A DNA stretch of 64,000 nucleotides, taken from NCBI RefSeq assembly GCF_018987265.1, contig NZ_CP076853.1, positions 186,001-250,000 of the forward strand, written 5' to 3'. Shown one piece after another: positions 43,734 to 52,578 of the stretch (position 1 is its first letter; each line of letters begins with the position of its first letter). Position numbers and translations under genes: made by a program. The notes under the pieces were generated by a model. It made no database searches, was not told the origin of the DNA, and saw nothing but the letters and a program-made list of their open reading frames with translations. Origin of the DNA: Rhizobium sp. WYJ-E13 (GTDB lineage Bacteria; Pseudomonadota; Alphaproteobacteria; Rhizobiales; Rhizobiaceae).

Positions 43734-45308
43734 CTATTGGGTTTCCTGCAGTTTGTTTTTCTGCAGCAGCCATTTTTGAATGATTGGCACGTCGGCATCG
43801 CCCAGATCGTGGCCGCCGGGGATGATGTCGGAATCGACGGTCGCCCCCGACGTCTTCAGCCGCTCTTCCAACTCGCTCGCATATTTGCCGTAAGCGTCCA
43901 TCTTGCCGCTGATGACAAGCAGGTCCGTGCCTTTCAGGTCAGCATGCGGGTAAGCGGTGAGCACCGGCATTGAGCGTAGCAACACGGCCTTGTGCACCAG
44001 GTTGGGGTGTAGGTAGAGCAGCGAATTCAGAAGATTGGCGCCATTCGAGTAGCCGACATAGACGACCTTCTTCGGATCGAGGCCATAGGATTTGACAGCG
44101 CCTTCAATGAAGGCGGCGAAAGCTTCTGCTTCGTTCTTGATGTCGTCCTGGTCGAAGGAGAACGGCGTGATGCGCTTGTACCAGCGCGGGAAGCCTTCCT
44201 CGGTCGCGCGGCCGCGCACGCCGAGAAGGGTGGCGCGCGGAGCAACCTTGTTCAGCAGCGGCATCAGCGTCGTCTCGTTGCCGCCGGAGCCGTGCAGCAG
44301 CACAAAGACGCTGCCGTCTGGATCGGGCGGTGTATAGAAACGATGGACGAAGGGCAGATCGCGATAATTGATGCGCGGTTTGCCGGGCATGGAAAACTGC
44401 GGCAGCACGACCTTCAGATCACTGAGATTGGTGATCGAATCCTTCGGCGGCACGAAGAGCTTGGTTCCGAGTGTGGCCTTCGGCTCATCCACCATCATGC
44501 CCGGCTGGTTGGTGGCAAGCTCTATAAGCGTGCCTCCGGGCTCTCGGGCATAGAGCGAGCGAAAGTATTTGCGATCGTGCAGATTGGTCGCCGAAGCGTT
44601 TTCGTTTTCAAGCGCCTTGTGAACGGCGAGCACGGCATCCTCATCATCTGCGCGGAAAGCCACGTGGTCGATTGTGCCGGTACCCGGAGCGCCGGACCAG
44701 AAACCGCGCGCATCGCGCACGTCGACGATGTCTCCTGACTGCGAGACGAGGCGGTCGATCGTGCCGCGATTTGCCTGGAACCGGTAGCCGAAATAGCTTT
44801 CGATGAAATGACGGCTTTCGGCCGGCTTTTCGGTCAGCATGGTCGCACCGCGCACGCGCTGCACGGCATGCTCGATCGGCACATCGCCGCCATCCCAGGC
44901 AGCCGGCGATTTCAGATCCTTGGCGCCGGCAAGCTTGACGATGATATTGTCGGGGTCCTTCAACCGCAGCACCGGCTCGCCGAATTCATCCGCGGGGCCT
45001 TCCGAGCGGAAGCCGAAGCGCATGGCACGCGTCAGCCAGTAACCGATACTGGTCGGATCGATCGCCAGCGACACTTCGTTGATCTGGCCGTAGCCGGCGC
45101 GGCCCGGCGCACCGTCCTCCCAGACGAGGAACGTGACGAGCGACCCCGGAGAGCCCTCGGCATCGCCATAGAAGAGATGAAGCTGTGTGGCGTCTTCGAA
45201 CCCGGCCGTTTGTTTGACGAGCCGCATGCCGAGGAATCCGGCGTAGAAATCCACATTCGCCTGCACCTTGCGGGTGATCAGCGTGATATGGTGTATGCCT
45301 GAAGCCAT
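43734..45308 (-). CDS. Ring-cleaving-dioxygenase (VOC) / alpha-beta hydrolase fusion
   Basis: A 524-residue two-enzyme protein. Residues 1-310 contain two VOC modules of the MhqO type with metal triad His7 (GIHHITLI), His214 (TIDHVAFRA) and Glu263 (GTLIELAT). Residues ~312-524 are a phospholipase/carboxylesterase-type hydrolase (MhqD type): VLLHGSGGNE, nucleophile Ser421 in VGYSNGAN, Asp471 and His500 in PGGHDLG. In Bacillus the separate counterparts MhqO and MhqD are induced by quinones. ATG 45308 matches the family start; an upstream in-frame ATG would add a hydrophobic 21-residue stretch without positive charges. Confidence 0.85.
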   Translation of the reverse strand: MASGIHHITLITRKVQANVDFYAGFLGMRLVKQTAGFEDATQLHLFYGDAEGSPGSLVTFLVWEDGAPGRAGYGQINEVSLAIDPTSIGYWLTRAMRFGFRSEGPADEFGEPVLRLKDPDNIIVKLAGAKDLKSPAAWDGGDVPIEHAVQRVRGATMLTEKPAESRHFIESYFGYRFQANRGTIDRLVSQSGDIVDVRDARGFWSGAPGTGTIDHVAFRADDEDAVLAVHKALENENASATNLHDRKYFRSLYAREPGGTLIELATNQPGMMVDEPKATLGTKLFVPPKDSITNLSDLKVVLPQFSMPGKPRINYRDLPFVHRFYTPPDPDGSVFVLLHGSGGNETTLMPLLNKVAPRATLLGVRGRATEEGFPRWYKRITPFSFDQDDIKNEAEAFAAFIEGAVKSYGLDPKKVVYVGYSNGANLLNSLLYLHPNLVHKAVLLRSMPVLTAYPHADLKGTDLLVISGKMDAYGKYASELEERLKTSGATVDSDIIPGGHDLGDADVPIIQKWLLQKNKLQETQ

Positions 45309-45393
45309 GGATGAAAGCCCGAATTGAAAAGAGGCCAGGAGCGAGAGTATGAGGGTCGTTGCTAGCGTCATGCCGTTGCCAATGGTCTTTTCC

Positions 45394-46989
45394 CTAATTT
45401 TGTTCCGCAAAAAGCACAAGTGCGTCACCGCGCGGCAGGAGCTCCAGCGTGTCGACCTCCTCCAATGCTTCTTCGAGTTGTTGCCGCGTCGGCGGCTTGA
45501 CCATATAGGCGAGCGCGCCGAGGTTTTTTGCCCGTTGCATGTCGCTTTCGTCGCTAGACGTGCTGAGCACACAGACCGGAATCCGGTTCAGCCGCTGATC
45601 GGCTGAGAGCGCATTCAGCACTTCGAAACCATCCATGATCGGCATGTTGATATCGAGCAGCATCAGGTCGATCTGCGGCTCGTCCGGAACGCCGGCGCGC
45701 TGTTCCAGAAGCCGCATCGCCTCGCGGCCGTTGGTCGCCACATGCAGGTTGAAATTCACCTTCTCGCGCCGCATCAACTTGATCTTCAGAAGCTGGATGT
45801 CGGCCGGACTGTCTTCCACCAGCAGCACTTCGGCGAGCCTGCCGCGGCTCTCGTTCAGGTGGTCGGATGCCTTTGCCGTCTGCGGCTGTCCGCGAATGAC
45901 CGGTTGATCGCCTGATATCGTCGCGAGCGGTACTTCGAGCAGGAAGGTCGCACCCCTTCCGGTCTTCGCCTCGCACCAGATCGAGCCGCCATGCAGCTGC
46001 GCGATGCGACGGCATATGGCAAGTCCAAGCCCTGTGCCTTCGATGCCGCGGCCGACGAGACGCTTGAAGGGTTGGAAGATAAGCTCACGATGATCAGGGT
46101 CGATGCCCGGCCCGTTGTCACCGACCGTCAGGCGGCATATCCCCCTGTCTACTATGGCCGAAACGCGCACTTCCGGAACGGTATCCTCACAATAGCGGAT
46201 CGCATTGGAGACGAGGTTCTGTAAAAGCTGGATCAGCAGCGTCGCGTCACCCATCACCTCCGGCAGCCGCCCGCGGATGATGATCGCCTGCCGGCTTTCG
46301 ATCTGCTGGTGCAGATTGTGCTCCACCTGATCGAGCACGGCCGACAGCGAAACCGGCTTGAGCTCGAGCTCGCTCGAAACCTCCAGCCTCGTGAAGCCCG
46401 ATACCTTGACGATCAGGTCTTCCATATGATCGGCGGCGCTCAGGATATAATCGAGCAGCTCGCGGTCTTCGCTCGGCAGTTCGGCTGAGCCGTGCAGGAT
46501 GCGGCTGAAGGATTTGATCGTTCGCAGCGGCTCCTTGAGATCATGTGCCATCGCGCGGGTGAAGATCTCCAGCGATTGCCGTTTCTGCTCCAGTTTTGCC
46601 TCCAGCGCGCCATGCATGAGGGCGTTCTGGATGCAGCGATGCAGCGTCTCGGGTGACAACGAATCCTTGGTGAGGTAGTCACGCGCGCCGCCCTTCATAA
46701 CCTCGACTGCGACAGTCTCGTTGCCCTGGCCGGTCAGCATTACGACATTGGTGGCGGCATCTTGGGCGAGGATCTCGGAGAGCACGCCAAGGCCGTCGCG
46801 GCCGGGAAGCGAATAGTCGAGCAAGATACAGTGAGGCCGCCTCTGGCTGATGAGGGTAAGACCCTCATCACCACTCTCGGCCTCGATGACGGTATAGTTC
46901 GTGCCGGAAACGCGCCCCAGCATGCGGTGATAGGCTTCCCGGTCGTCTATGCTGTCATCGATGATCAGAACGCTGCAGTCTTCCGCCAA
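45394..46989 (-). CDS. Receiver - histidine kinase - receiver hybrid
   Basis: A 531-residue soluble protein. REC1 (~1-125) has acidic pair D11/D12 and phospho-Asp58 (CILLDYSLPG). The kinase core has His149 in AMAHDLKEPLRTIKS, N box LLQNLVSNAIRYC and G boxes VGDNGPGID and GTGLGLAI. REC2 (~395-525) has VEDSPADI and LMLLDINMPIMDG. No sensor domain, so input must come through REC1. The start is TTG at 46989 with AGAGGA seven bases upstream, inside the end of the preceding response-regulator gene. Third gene of the operon kinase - receiver - hybrid, with a three-base gap. Confidence 0.9.
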   Translation of the reverse strand: MAEDCSVLIIDDSIDDREAYHRMLGRVSGTNYTVIEAESGDEGLTLISQRRPHCILLDYSLPGRDGLGVLSEILAQDAATNVVMLTGQGNETVAVEVMKGGARDYLTKDSLSPETLHRCIQNALMHGALEAKLEQKRQSLEIFTRAMAHDLKEPLRTIKSFSRILHGSAELPSEDRELLDYILSAADHMEDLIVKVSGFTRLEVSSELELKPVSLSAVLDQVEHNLHQQIESRQAIIIRGRLPEVMGDATLLIQLLQNLVSNAIRYCEDTVPEVRVSAIVDRGICRLTVGDNGPGIDPDHRELIFQPFKRLVGRGIEGTGLGLAICRRIAQLHGGSIWCEAKTGRGATFLLEVPLATISGDQPVIRGQPQTAKASDHLNESRGRLAEVLLVEDSPADIQLLKIKLMRREKVNFNLHVATNGREAMRLLEQRAGVPDEPQIDLMLLDINMPIMDGFEVLNALSADQRLNRIPVCVLSTSSDESDMQRAKNLGALAYMVKPPTRQQLEEALEEVDTLELLPRGDALVLFAEQN

Positions 46990-46992
46990 ACG

Positions 46993-47418
46993 TCAGTCCT
47001 CTAAAGGCAGGATCGCGATTTCGAACCAGTATTCCTTGAGCCGCTGGATGGCGGCAAACAGCCCGTCGAGATCGACTGGCTTCTGTACGTATGTATTGGC
47101 GCCAAGCGCATAGCAGCCTTCGATGTCGCGCTCGTCGTCCGATGTCGTGAGGATCACGACCGGGATTTTGCGCCAATGCGCGTTGGACTTGATCGCCTCC
47201 AGCGTCTTGCGCCCGTCGAGGCCCGGCATGTTGAGGTCGAGCAGGATGAGGCCGGGTTTCGGCGCCATGGTTGCGAGTATATCGAGTGCTTCCTGGCCGG
47301 AAGCGGCCCGGCGGATGGGGTTGCGCAGATTGGTGCGCTTGAAGGCGCGCATCGTCGCTTCGAAATCGTCCTCGCTGTCCTCGACGATGAGGATCGGTTG
47401 CGTGTCACGCTGCTGCAT
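46993..47418 (-). CDS. Single-domain response regulator (Rcp1-like)
   Basis: A 141-residue receiver with no output domain. Acidic residues lie in ILIVEDSEDD, phospho-Asp61 in LILLDLNMPGLDG, Thr in VVILTTSDDE and Lys in YVQKPVD. The long insert and the helix-rich C-terminus (AIQRLKEYWFEIAILP) are those of Rcp1-type partners of bacterial phytochrome-like kinases. Its start overlaps the 3' end of the upstream membrane kinase gene by 14 bases, so the two are almost certainly partners. Confidence 0.88.
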   Translation of the reverse strand: MQQRDTQPILIVEDSEDDFEATMRAFKRTNLRNPIRRAASGQEALDILATMAPKPGLILLDLNMPGLDGRKTLEAIKSNAHWRKIPVVILTTSDDERDIEGCYALGANTYVQKPVDLDGLFAAIQRLKEYWFEIAILPLED

Positions 47419-49552
47419 TCTGACCCTCGCGCTTCCTTCCCAGAGTGAAATAAAATGTCGTGCCGATGCCGACTTCGGATTCCAACCATATCTCGCCATT
47501 GTGACGCCCGATGATCTTGCGCACGAAAGTGAGCCCAGCACCGGTGCCGTCGTCGGAATCCTGCGATTTTTCAAGCCGTTTGAAAATGCGGAAAATATCA
47601 TCGTAGAACTGTTGGGGTATGCCTTTGCCATTGTCTTTCACATAGAAGACGTCGCGTGCCGTCGTTCCATCCTTGCCGGCATAATGTTCCAGATAGCCGA
47701 TGCTGACGAGCGGCAGGGGCTTGTCGTTATATTTGACGGCATTTGTGATGAGGTTGCGAAACACCTCGGTCACACGAGGGGCATCGCAGATGACCTCTGG
47801 CAGCACGCCGTCGATGACGACTTTCGCATGCCGCTCCTCCAGAAGAAGCTCCATGGTGGACACGACGTCGCGGACGATCGAACCGATATCGGTTCGCTTG
47901 ACGGCGAGTTGCTGGCGGCCGAGGCGCGAAAAATAGAGGAGATCGTTGACGAGCTTTTCCATGCGCTGGCTGAGGCGGACCAGTCGGTTGAGCCGGCGCA
48001 CGCCGTCTTCGTCAAGCTTGTCTTCATAATCTTCCAGCAGGAAACGGGAATGATTGTGCAGGCCGCGCAGCGGCTCCTTGAGATCGTGCGAGGCAATATA
48101 AGCAAATTCGTCGAGATCGTGATTGGAGCGTTCGAGATCGGCCGTGTACTCCTCGAGCTGCGCAAGCGTCGTCTTCATCCGCTCTTCCTGTCGCACGCGT
48201 TCGCTGATGTCGCGCACGACGCCGACGAAAGTCTTGCTGGAGCCGGTGACGATGGCGCTGACCGAGAGGTCGATAGGGAAGACCACGCCGTTCTTGCGCC
48301 GGCCGGAAACCATGCGCGTCGTGCCGATAATGCGTTCCTCGCCCGTGCGCCGATAATTGCCGAGATAGGCGTCATGTTCGGAATGATAGGGTTCCGGCAT
48401 CAGCATCTTGATGTTGTTGCCGATTGCCTCCAGCGGTGTGTAGCCGAACATGATCTCGGCGGCGGGATTGAAGCTCGTGATCCGCCCCGCCTCGTCGATG
48501 GCGATCACTGCATCAGGCGTATTGCGGACAAGCGCGCTGAAACGGATGCGCTCGGTCTCAAGATGCTGGCTGTTGCGCATGAAATAGAAAACGAAGATGG
48601 CAACAAGCCAGAGCGTCGCTGACGTGATCGAGCGGTTGGTGGCCTCCCGCCAATATTCGTCCTGTAAATGGTTGACGGCAAAGAAGCCGAGCAAGATCAG
48701 GACAGTGCAGACGAAAGCGAAAAAGATCGGCGCGTTGCGATTGCCGAACCAGAGTGCCGTCAGTACGAGCGGGACATAGAGAATGCCGTTTGCGACGCCG
48801 AGGGGCGTATAGAGATCAACGATGAGGCCGGTAAAACAGATCGTTGCCGGTATCCAGAGTGGGATCTGCGCCCTGTTGGTCGGCAACATCCACCAGGATC
48901 TGGCCAAAAGCCCGCAGCCGAAAGCTACCAGGCCGATAGCCGTATGCAGCGCCATCGCGGCATAGGGACCCCAGCGATACCCCTGTTCGGCATCGGTAAT
49001 GTATCCGGCGAGCGCGATCATGCCGAGCGTGATCACGATATAGCTGGTGAGTTCCTGTACGAGCTGACCGCGCGACTCCCTCCCATAGAGGGCAAAAAGA
49101 ACGGAAAGATTTGATATCAGGAAGATCAGCGCCGTGTTCGGCCCCATGCCGCCGCCGATCTGTTCGGCAAAGCTTGGAGAAATGAGAAACCGCGTCAGGA
49201 ACACATCGACATTGTGAATCGTGCGACCGAGCGTGATGATCTCCATCAGGCGCACCGCGGAAAGAAGGGCCGCAAGGCTGCAGGCAATGACGGGCACGAA
49301 GCGATAGCGCTTGCCTTTCCCCATCGACGTGGCAAGCCCGATACCCGACAGCACGAAACAGAGGGCGGTATTGAACGCCATGGACGGAAAGCCCGGTACG
49401 ACCGAGATGATGATCTCGATCTCCAGCAGCCACCCGGTCAGCGCGGTCAGGCCGAGCAGGAGCAGCAGGCAGCTGATGACTAGCGCAACCAGGCGGTAGC
49501 GTCCGCTTTCCGTCCCATCTGACCCTGATCTAGCGGTATCCCGCACGTGCAT
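47405..49552 (-). CDS. Membrane-anchored PAS histidine kinase
   Basis: A 715-residue kinase. Residues ~25-320 hold about eight membrane helices of a MASE1-like sensor region. A PAS domain follows (AVIAIDEAGRITSFNPAAE, PIDLSVSAIVTGSSKTFVGV), then a coiled coil, HisKA with FAYIASHDLKEPLRGLHNH, N box FRNLITNAVKYND and G boxes VKDNGKGIP and GTGAGLTFV. The ATG at 49552 has GGGAGGTG very close upstream; an in-frame ATG 36 bases earlier, after GGAAAAG, is a real alternative. First gene of an operon with the next two. Divergent from the receiver gene at 49750. Confidence 0.9.
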   Translation of the reverse strand: MHVRDTARSGSDGTESGRYRLVALVISCLLLLLGLTALTGWLLEIEIIISVVPGFPSMAFNTALCFVLSGIGLATSMGKGKRYRFVPVIACSLAALLSAVRLMEIITLGRTIHNVDVFLTRFLISPSFAEQIGGGMGPNTALIFLISNLSVLFALYGRESRGQLVQELTSYIVITLGMIALAGYITDAEQGYRWGPYAAMALHTAIGLVAFGCGLLARSWWMLPTNRAQIPLWIPATICFTGLIVDLYTPLGVANGILYVPLVLTALWFGNRNAPIFFAFVCTVLILLGFFAVNHLQDEYWREATNRSITSATLWLVAIFVFYFMRNSQHLETERIRFSALVRNTPDAVIAIDEAGRITSFNPAAEIMFGYTPLEAIGNNIKMLMPEPYHSEHDAYLGNYRRTGEERIIGTTRMVSGRRKNGVVFPIDLSVSAIVTGSSKTFVGVVRDISERVRQEERMKTTLAQLEEYTADLERSNHDLDEFAYIASHDLKEPLRGLHNHSRFLLEDYEDKLDEDGVRRLNRLVRLSQRMEKLVNDLLYFSRLGRQQLAVKRTDIGSIVRDVVSTMELLLEERHAKVVIDGVLPEVICDAPRVTEVFRNLITNAVKYNDKPLPLVSIGYLEHYAGKDGTTARDVFYVKDNGKGIPQQFYDDIFRIFKRLEKSQDSDDGTGAGLTFVRKIIGRHNGEIWLESEVGIGTTFYFTLGRKREGQNAAA

Positions 49553-49749
49553 CACCTCCCTGTGATGTCCTTGTAGGCGAACCATCTTTTCCGAAATCGC
49601 TGAATACTCAATAGGCAGATTGTTGCGCGAAACGCGCTTTTCGACAGCAAATCCCTGAAGGTCGGTATCGAATTTTAGTGAAGTGGCGTTAATGTCCCAG
49701 CGAAGGACAGTGCAGGACGAGCGAAACAAAATCCGGATTGTGGTGTCAG

Positions 49750-50121
49750 ATGCCGACCTTGTTTTACGTCGACGATAGCAGGGATGACCTCTTCTATCTC
49801 GACTATATCCGAAAGAAACAGCAGGTGGATGTCGATCTATTCTGCTTTTCCACCGCGCAGGCTGCATTCGAGGCGCTCGAGGGGCGTCTGGCAGCAGGTG
49901 AGGGCGCGCCGGATATACTGGTCGCCGATCTCTACATGCCACTCGACAGCGGCAGCGGGCTGATCGCCCGTCTGCGGCGGGACGACCGCTTTTCAGCCAT
50001 GCAGCTCGGCATCTGCAGCGGCTCGGATGCGGTGGAGGACCGTGAACGGGCGCTTGCTGCCGGTGCCGATTTCTATCTTGTGAAACCACTGGATTTTGTC
50101 GGAATGATCATCAATCTATGA
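49750..50121 (+). CDS. Single-domain response regulator
   Basis: A 123-residue receiver: acidic pair in FYVDDSRDD (residues 8-9), phospho-Asp60 in ILVADLYMPLDSG, a Ser/Gly-containing GICSGSD in place of the usual T loop, and Lys in YLVKPLD. No output domain. ATG 49750 is chosen; a TTG 12 bases earlier is possible, and no good ribosome site is seen for either. Divergent from the kinase operon; a partner for the kinases on either side by context. Confidence 0.82.
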   Translation: MPTLFYVDDSRDDLFYLDYIRKKQQVDVDLFCFSTAQAAFEALEGRLAAGEGAPDILVADLYMPLDSGSGLIARLRRDDRFSAMQLGICSGSDAVEDRERALAAGADFYLVKPLDFVGMIINL

Positions 50122-50231
50122 TTGCGGCAAATGCGACGTGAATGCACGCATGGCGCGTTATGTGCATGCAAGAAAGCGCAATTGACAAGCTTGACAGTGC
50201 ATTTCAAGATGCAACCGAACAGAAGAAAACC

Positions 50232-50345
50232 AAAAAAAGCGCTGAGAGAGCCGGCCGATCCGTGTTCGCCGCCACGAACGTCAGCCAACCCCTTAGCTGA
50301 ATGGGCCGACCGGCTCTCCGCGCTTACTTCTGGCACTGTCTTCCG
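50232..50345 (-). ncRNA. Candidate three-way-junction small RNA with intrinsic terminator
   Basis: Bases 50239-50323 form one long closing stem with two internal hairpins. Closing stem: GAGAGCCGG/CCGGCTCTC extended by further pairs, with a GCGC/GCGC clamp. Inner hairpins: TCAGC/GCTGA (loop carrying AAGGGG on the minus strand) and GTTCG/CGAAC. On the minus strand the clamp is followed at once by seven T (50238-50232), the mark of a Rho-independent end. The 5' end is not located; a CATCCATGGATG palindrome lies near 50350. It sits in a 460-base gap inside the signalling island. The remainder of that gap holds no gene I can support. Confidence 0.6.
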
Positions 50346-50582
50346 CATCCATGGATGTTGAATACGGAAAGATTAGGACACCTAGGTAAGAGCTACTATT
50401 CGCGTAAACTGTCCTGTGCATCACCTGTAGTTGAGATGTTTCCGCCCGACATATCGGAAAGCCCCTGTTTCGTCGTCGGTCATCAACTGTCTCGCAATTT
50501 TTGTAACCGTTCGCGTTAAGGACGTATATCCCAAGATTTCGGGACCGGTGGACTGAGAATTGGGGAAAGAGGAAGATTGGGA

Positions 50583-51287
50583 ATGACCAGTGCTGCCGCA
50601 GTTCCTTTTCATGCCGGTCCGGAACTTAGCCGGGCCATCAATCGCACGGATTTTTTTCGCCTGCTGAAGGCGGCCGCACAGCATTACAATTTCGATAATT
50701 TTACCCTGGCGCGCATCTCGGAAGCCGCAGCTCCCTTCGGAGAACGCGAGGTTGTCATCACCAATGTCGCCGAACGGCGCATGAGCCTCTTTGTCAAGAC
50801 CCTCAAGGAAGCGCTCGGAACTGCCAAGGCACGGACGGCTCAGTTTTTGACGACCCCAGTTCATGGGAAAAGTGCTGTAATAGAAGGCTATCCGTCGGAC
50901 CTCGTCTTCAATGAATTCAGCGGCAGCACATTCCTTTTCATCCCGCTGTTCACGCCGGAGGGGCGTCGCTACTGTCTGGTGCTCAGTGGCCAGCGCCAGG
51001 AGCCGGACCAGGGCGAGGTGGCGGATGTTCTGCTCGACGCCATGCGCATCTTCGATAAGCTGTATGAGGAAATCCTGACGCAGGAGATGTCCGGTCGGCT
51101 CACGCAGCGCGAAACCGAAATCGTCAAATGGACGAGCGAGGGCAAGACCTCCGCGGAGATCGCCATCATCCTCGGCCTCTCGGAACATACGGTCAATTCG
51201 CATATCACGGCTGCAGTCCGGAAACTTGATGCCGTCAACCGTGTTCATATGGTGGCGATTGCGCTGCGAAACGGTCTGGTTTCGTGA
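50583..51287 (+). CDS. LuxR-family transcriptional regulator without receiver domain
   Basis: A 234-residue DNA-binding protein. The C-terminal LuxR helix-turn-helix spans ~170-230: GRLTQRETEIVKWTSEGKTS, AEIAIILGLSEHTVNSHITA, VRKLDAVNRVHMVAIA. The N-terminal ~160 residues resemble an autoinducer-binding-like domain (FFRLLKAAAQHYNFDNFTLA) with no phospho-Asp, so it is a LuxR solo and may sense a small molecule or another protein. No luxI-type synthase is in the window. ATG 50583. Followed by a receiver gene after 30 bases, probably cotranscribed. Confidence 0.87.
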   Translation: MTSAAAVPFHAGPELSRAINRTDFFRLLKAAAQHYNFDNFTLARISEAAAPFGEREVVITNVAERRMSLFVKTLKEALGTAKARTAQFLTTPVHGKSAVIEGYPSDLVFNEFSGSTFLFIPLFTPEGRRYCLVLSGQRQEPDQGEVADVLLDAMRIFDKLYEEILTQEMSGRLTQRETEIVKWTSEGKTSAEIAIILGLSEHTVNSHITAAVRKLDAVNRVHMVAIALRNGLVS

Positions 51288-51317
51288 ACTGGTTTCATTT
51301 CGGGGAAAGCTGAAACG

Positions 51318-51755
51318 ATGAGTGCGGAAGCAACGCGCAGGAATGCGGTAAAGGTATTATTCGTCGATGACGAGTTTATCGAATTCCGTTCGCTCAAAAA
51401 AAAGATCGCCGATCTCTCCGAACCGCGTGTCGACGTCGAATATTCTCAATCGATCGGCGATGCGCTGGACAAAGTGAGGGCCGCTCGCTTCGATCTCATC
51501 CTTCTCGACAACCGCTTGTTGCCGAATGCGGATTTTCGTGAGACCGTACCTGAGCTCAGGGGCATCGGCTATACCGGCCCGATCGGTGTGGTCTCGACCG
51601 ATATATCAGGTAACTATTTCCAGGAATTCCCCGATTACGGCGTCGACTTCCGCATCGGCAAGGATGAGATCGACGTCCAGGCGCTACAGCATATCATCCG
51701 AGAATACGTGACCTATGATGTCCCGGATTTCTGGAAGGATGATTACAGCATCTGA
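51318..51755 (+). CDS. Single-domain response regulator, divergent
   Basis: A 145-residue receiver: acidic residues in VLFVDDEFIEF, phospho-Asp64 in LILLDNRLLPNADFRE where the usual MP is replaced by LLP, Ser in GVVSTD, and Lys in RIGKDEID. The C-terminal tail (REYVTYDVPDFWKDDYSI) is acidic and aromatic. It is probably in one transcript with the LuxR gene and converges on a soluble histidine kinase gene ten bases away. Confidence 0.82.
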   Translation: MSAEATRRNAVKVLFVDDEFIEFRSLKKKIADLSEPRVDVEYSQSIGDALDKVRAARFDLILLDNRLLPNADFRETVPELRGIGYTGPIGVVSTDISGNYFQEFPDYGVDFRIGKDEIDVQALQHIIREYVTYDVPDFWKDDYSI

Positions 51756-51765
51756 CTCGGGCGCT

Positions 51766-52482
51766 CTAAGCCGGCAGGCGGATCGCAAAGCGACTGCCGC
51801 TCTCATCGGAATGGTCGAGCTTGATATCGCCGCCGAACGCACCGAGCAGATCCCGCGTGGTCGTAAGGCCAAGCCCTGGTCCTGGCACGCTGCCGGCTTT
51901 CGGCAGCTTCCAGAAGGCATCGAAGATCTTCTCCTGATAGGCAGGTTCGATGCCGCAGCCGTTGTCGGCAATGAGGATGCGCCAGTCCGCACCTTCCCGT
52001 GCGGCCGTCACGGTGACATGCGGCGGTGCGGCACCATGATATGTCAGCGCATTGGAGAAAAGATGCCTGAGAACAATGGTCAGAAGTGCGGCATCACTGC
52101 GGATGAGAGGCAGATTGTCCGCATCAAGTGTTGCGCCGCTCACCGGAAATTCCTCCAGTGACTGCTTCCAGGCCTCTTGCGCAATGTCGGTGAGGCGCAC
52201 GTCGCTGATGGTGATCTGCGGCGTCGTTCCCGCAAGGCTCATCAATGCCTTGGTCAGCCGCTGCGCCGTCAGGGCCTTGTCCATGATCATCCTGAGGCTC
52301 TGCAGTTGTTCACTGTCGAGCGTCGGCTCCAGATCGTCGAGCAGCATTTCCGCATACATGGCGATATGGCGGAGCGGCGATTGCAGGTCGTGCGAGGCGG
52401 TTGCGAGGAAGCGTTTGATACGCTCCTCCTGATCCCCAGTGGAACTGGTTTCCGGCTTTTTGACCGTCGGGTTGGAAGACAT
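51766..52482 (-). CDS. Small soluble histidine kinase
   Basis: A 238-residue kinase with almost no sensor region. The HisKA box starts at residue ~21 (KRFLATASHDLQSPLRHIAM, His31); ATPase motifs are VLRHLFSNALTYHG (N box, with the unusual SNALTYH), IADNGCGIEP and GPGLGLTTT. It must take its signal from another protein, most simply one of the stand-alone receivers of this cluster. ATG at 52482. Convergent with the receiver at 51318. Confidence 0.87.
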   Translation of the reverse strand: MSSNPTVKKPETSSTGDQEERIKRFLATASHDLQSPLRHIAMYAEMLLDDLEPTLDSEQLQSLRMIMDKALTAQRLTKALMSLAGTTPQITISDVRLTDIAQEAWKQSLEEFPVSGATLDADNLPLIRSDAALLTIVLRHLFSNALTYHGAAPPHVTVTAAREGADWRILIADNGCGIEPAYQEKIFDAFWKLPKAGSVPGPGLGLTTTRDLLGAFGGDIKLDHSDESGSRFAIRLPA

Positions 52483-52520
52483 GTGGCTGTGCTCCCGATC
52501 TCTTTGAATTTAACATAGAA

Positions 52521-52552
52521 AGAGGGCGCCGGCTGTGCAACCGGCGCCCTCT
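52521..52552 (-). terminator. Strong intrinsic terminator of secDF
   Basis: Perfect 12-base arms AGAGGGCGCCGG and CCGGCGCCCTCT with an 8-base loop, 27 bases after the secDF stop. On the minus strand it is followed by TTCTAT. Confidence 0.75.
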
Positions 52553-52578
52553 CCAAGTCCACCTTAAATATAGACGGT

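Noticed and set aside
45309..45380. Possible signal peptide before the VOC-esterase fusion
   Set aside because: The in-frame upstream stretch is hydrophobic but has no positive charges or ribosome site, and homologues start at MASGIHH-type sequence.
50420..50450. Half of a lux-box-like motif (ACCTGTAG) before the LuxR gene
   Set aside because: The second half of the palindrome is missing.
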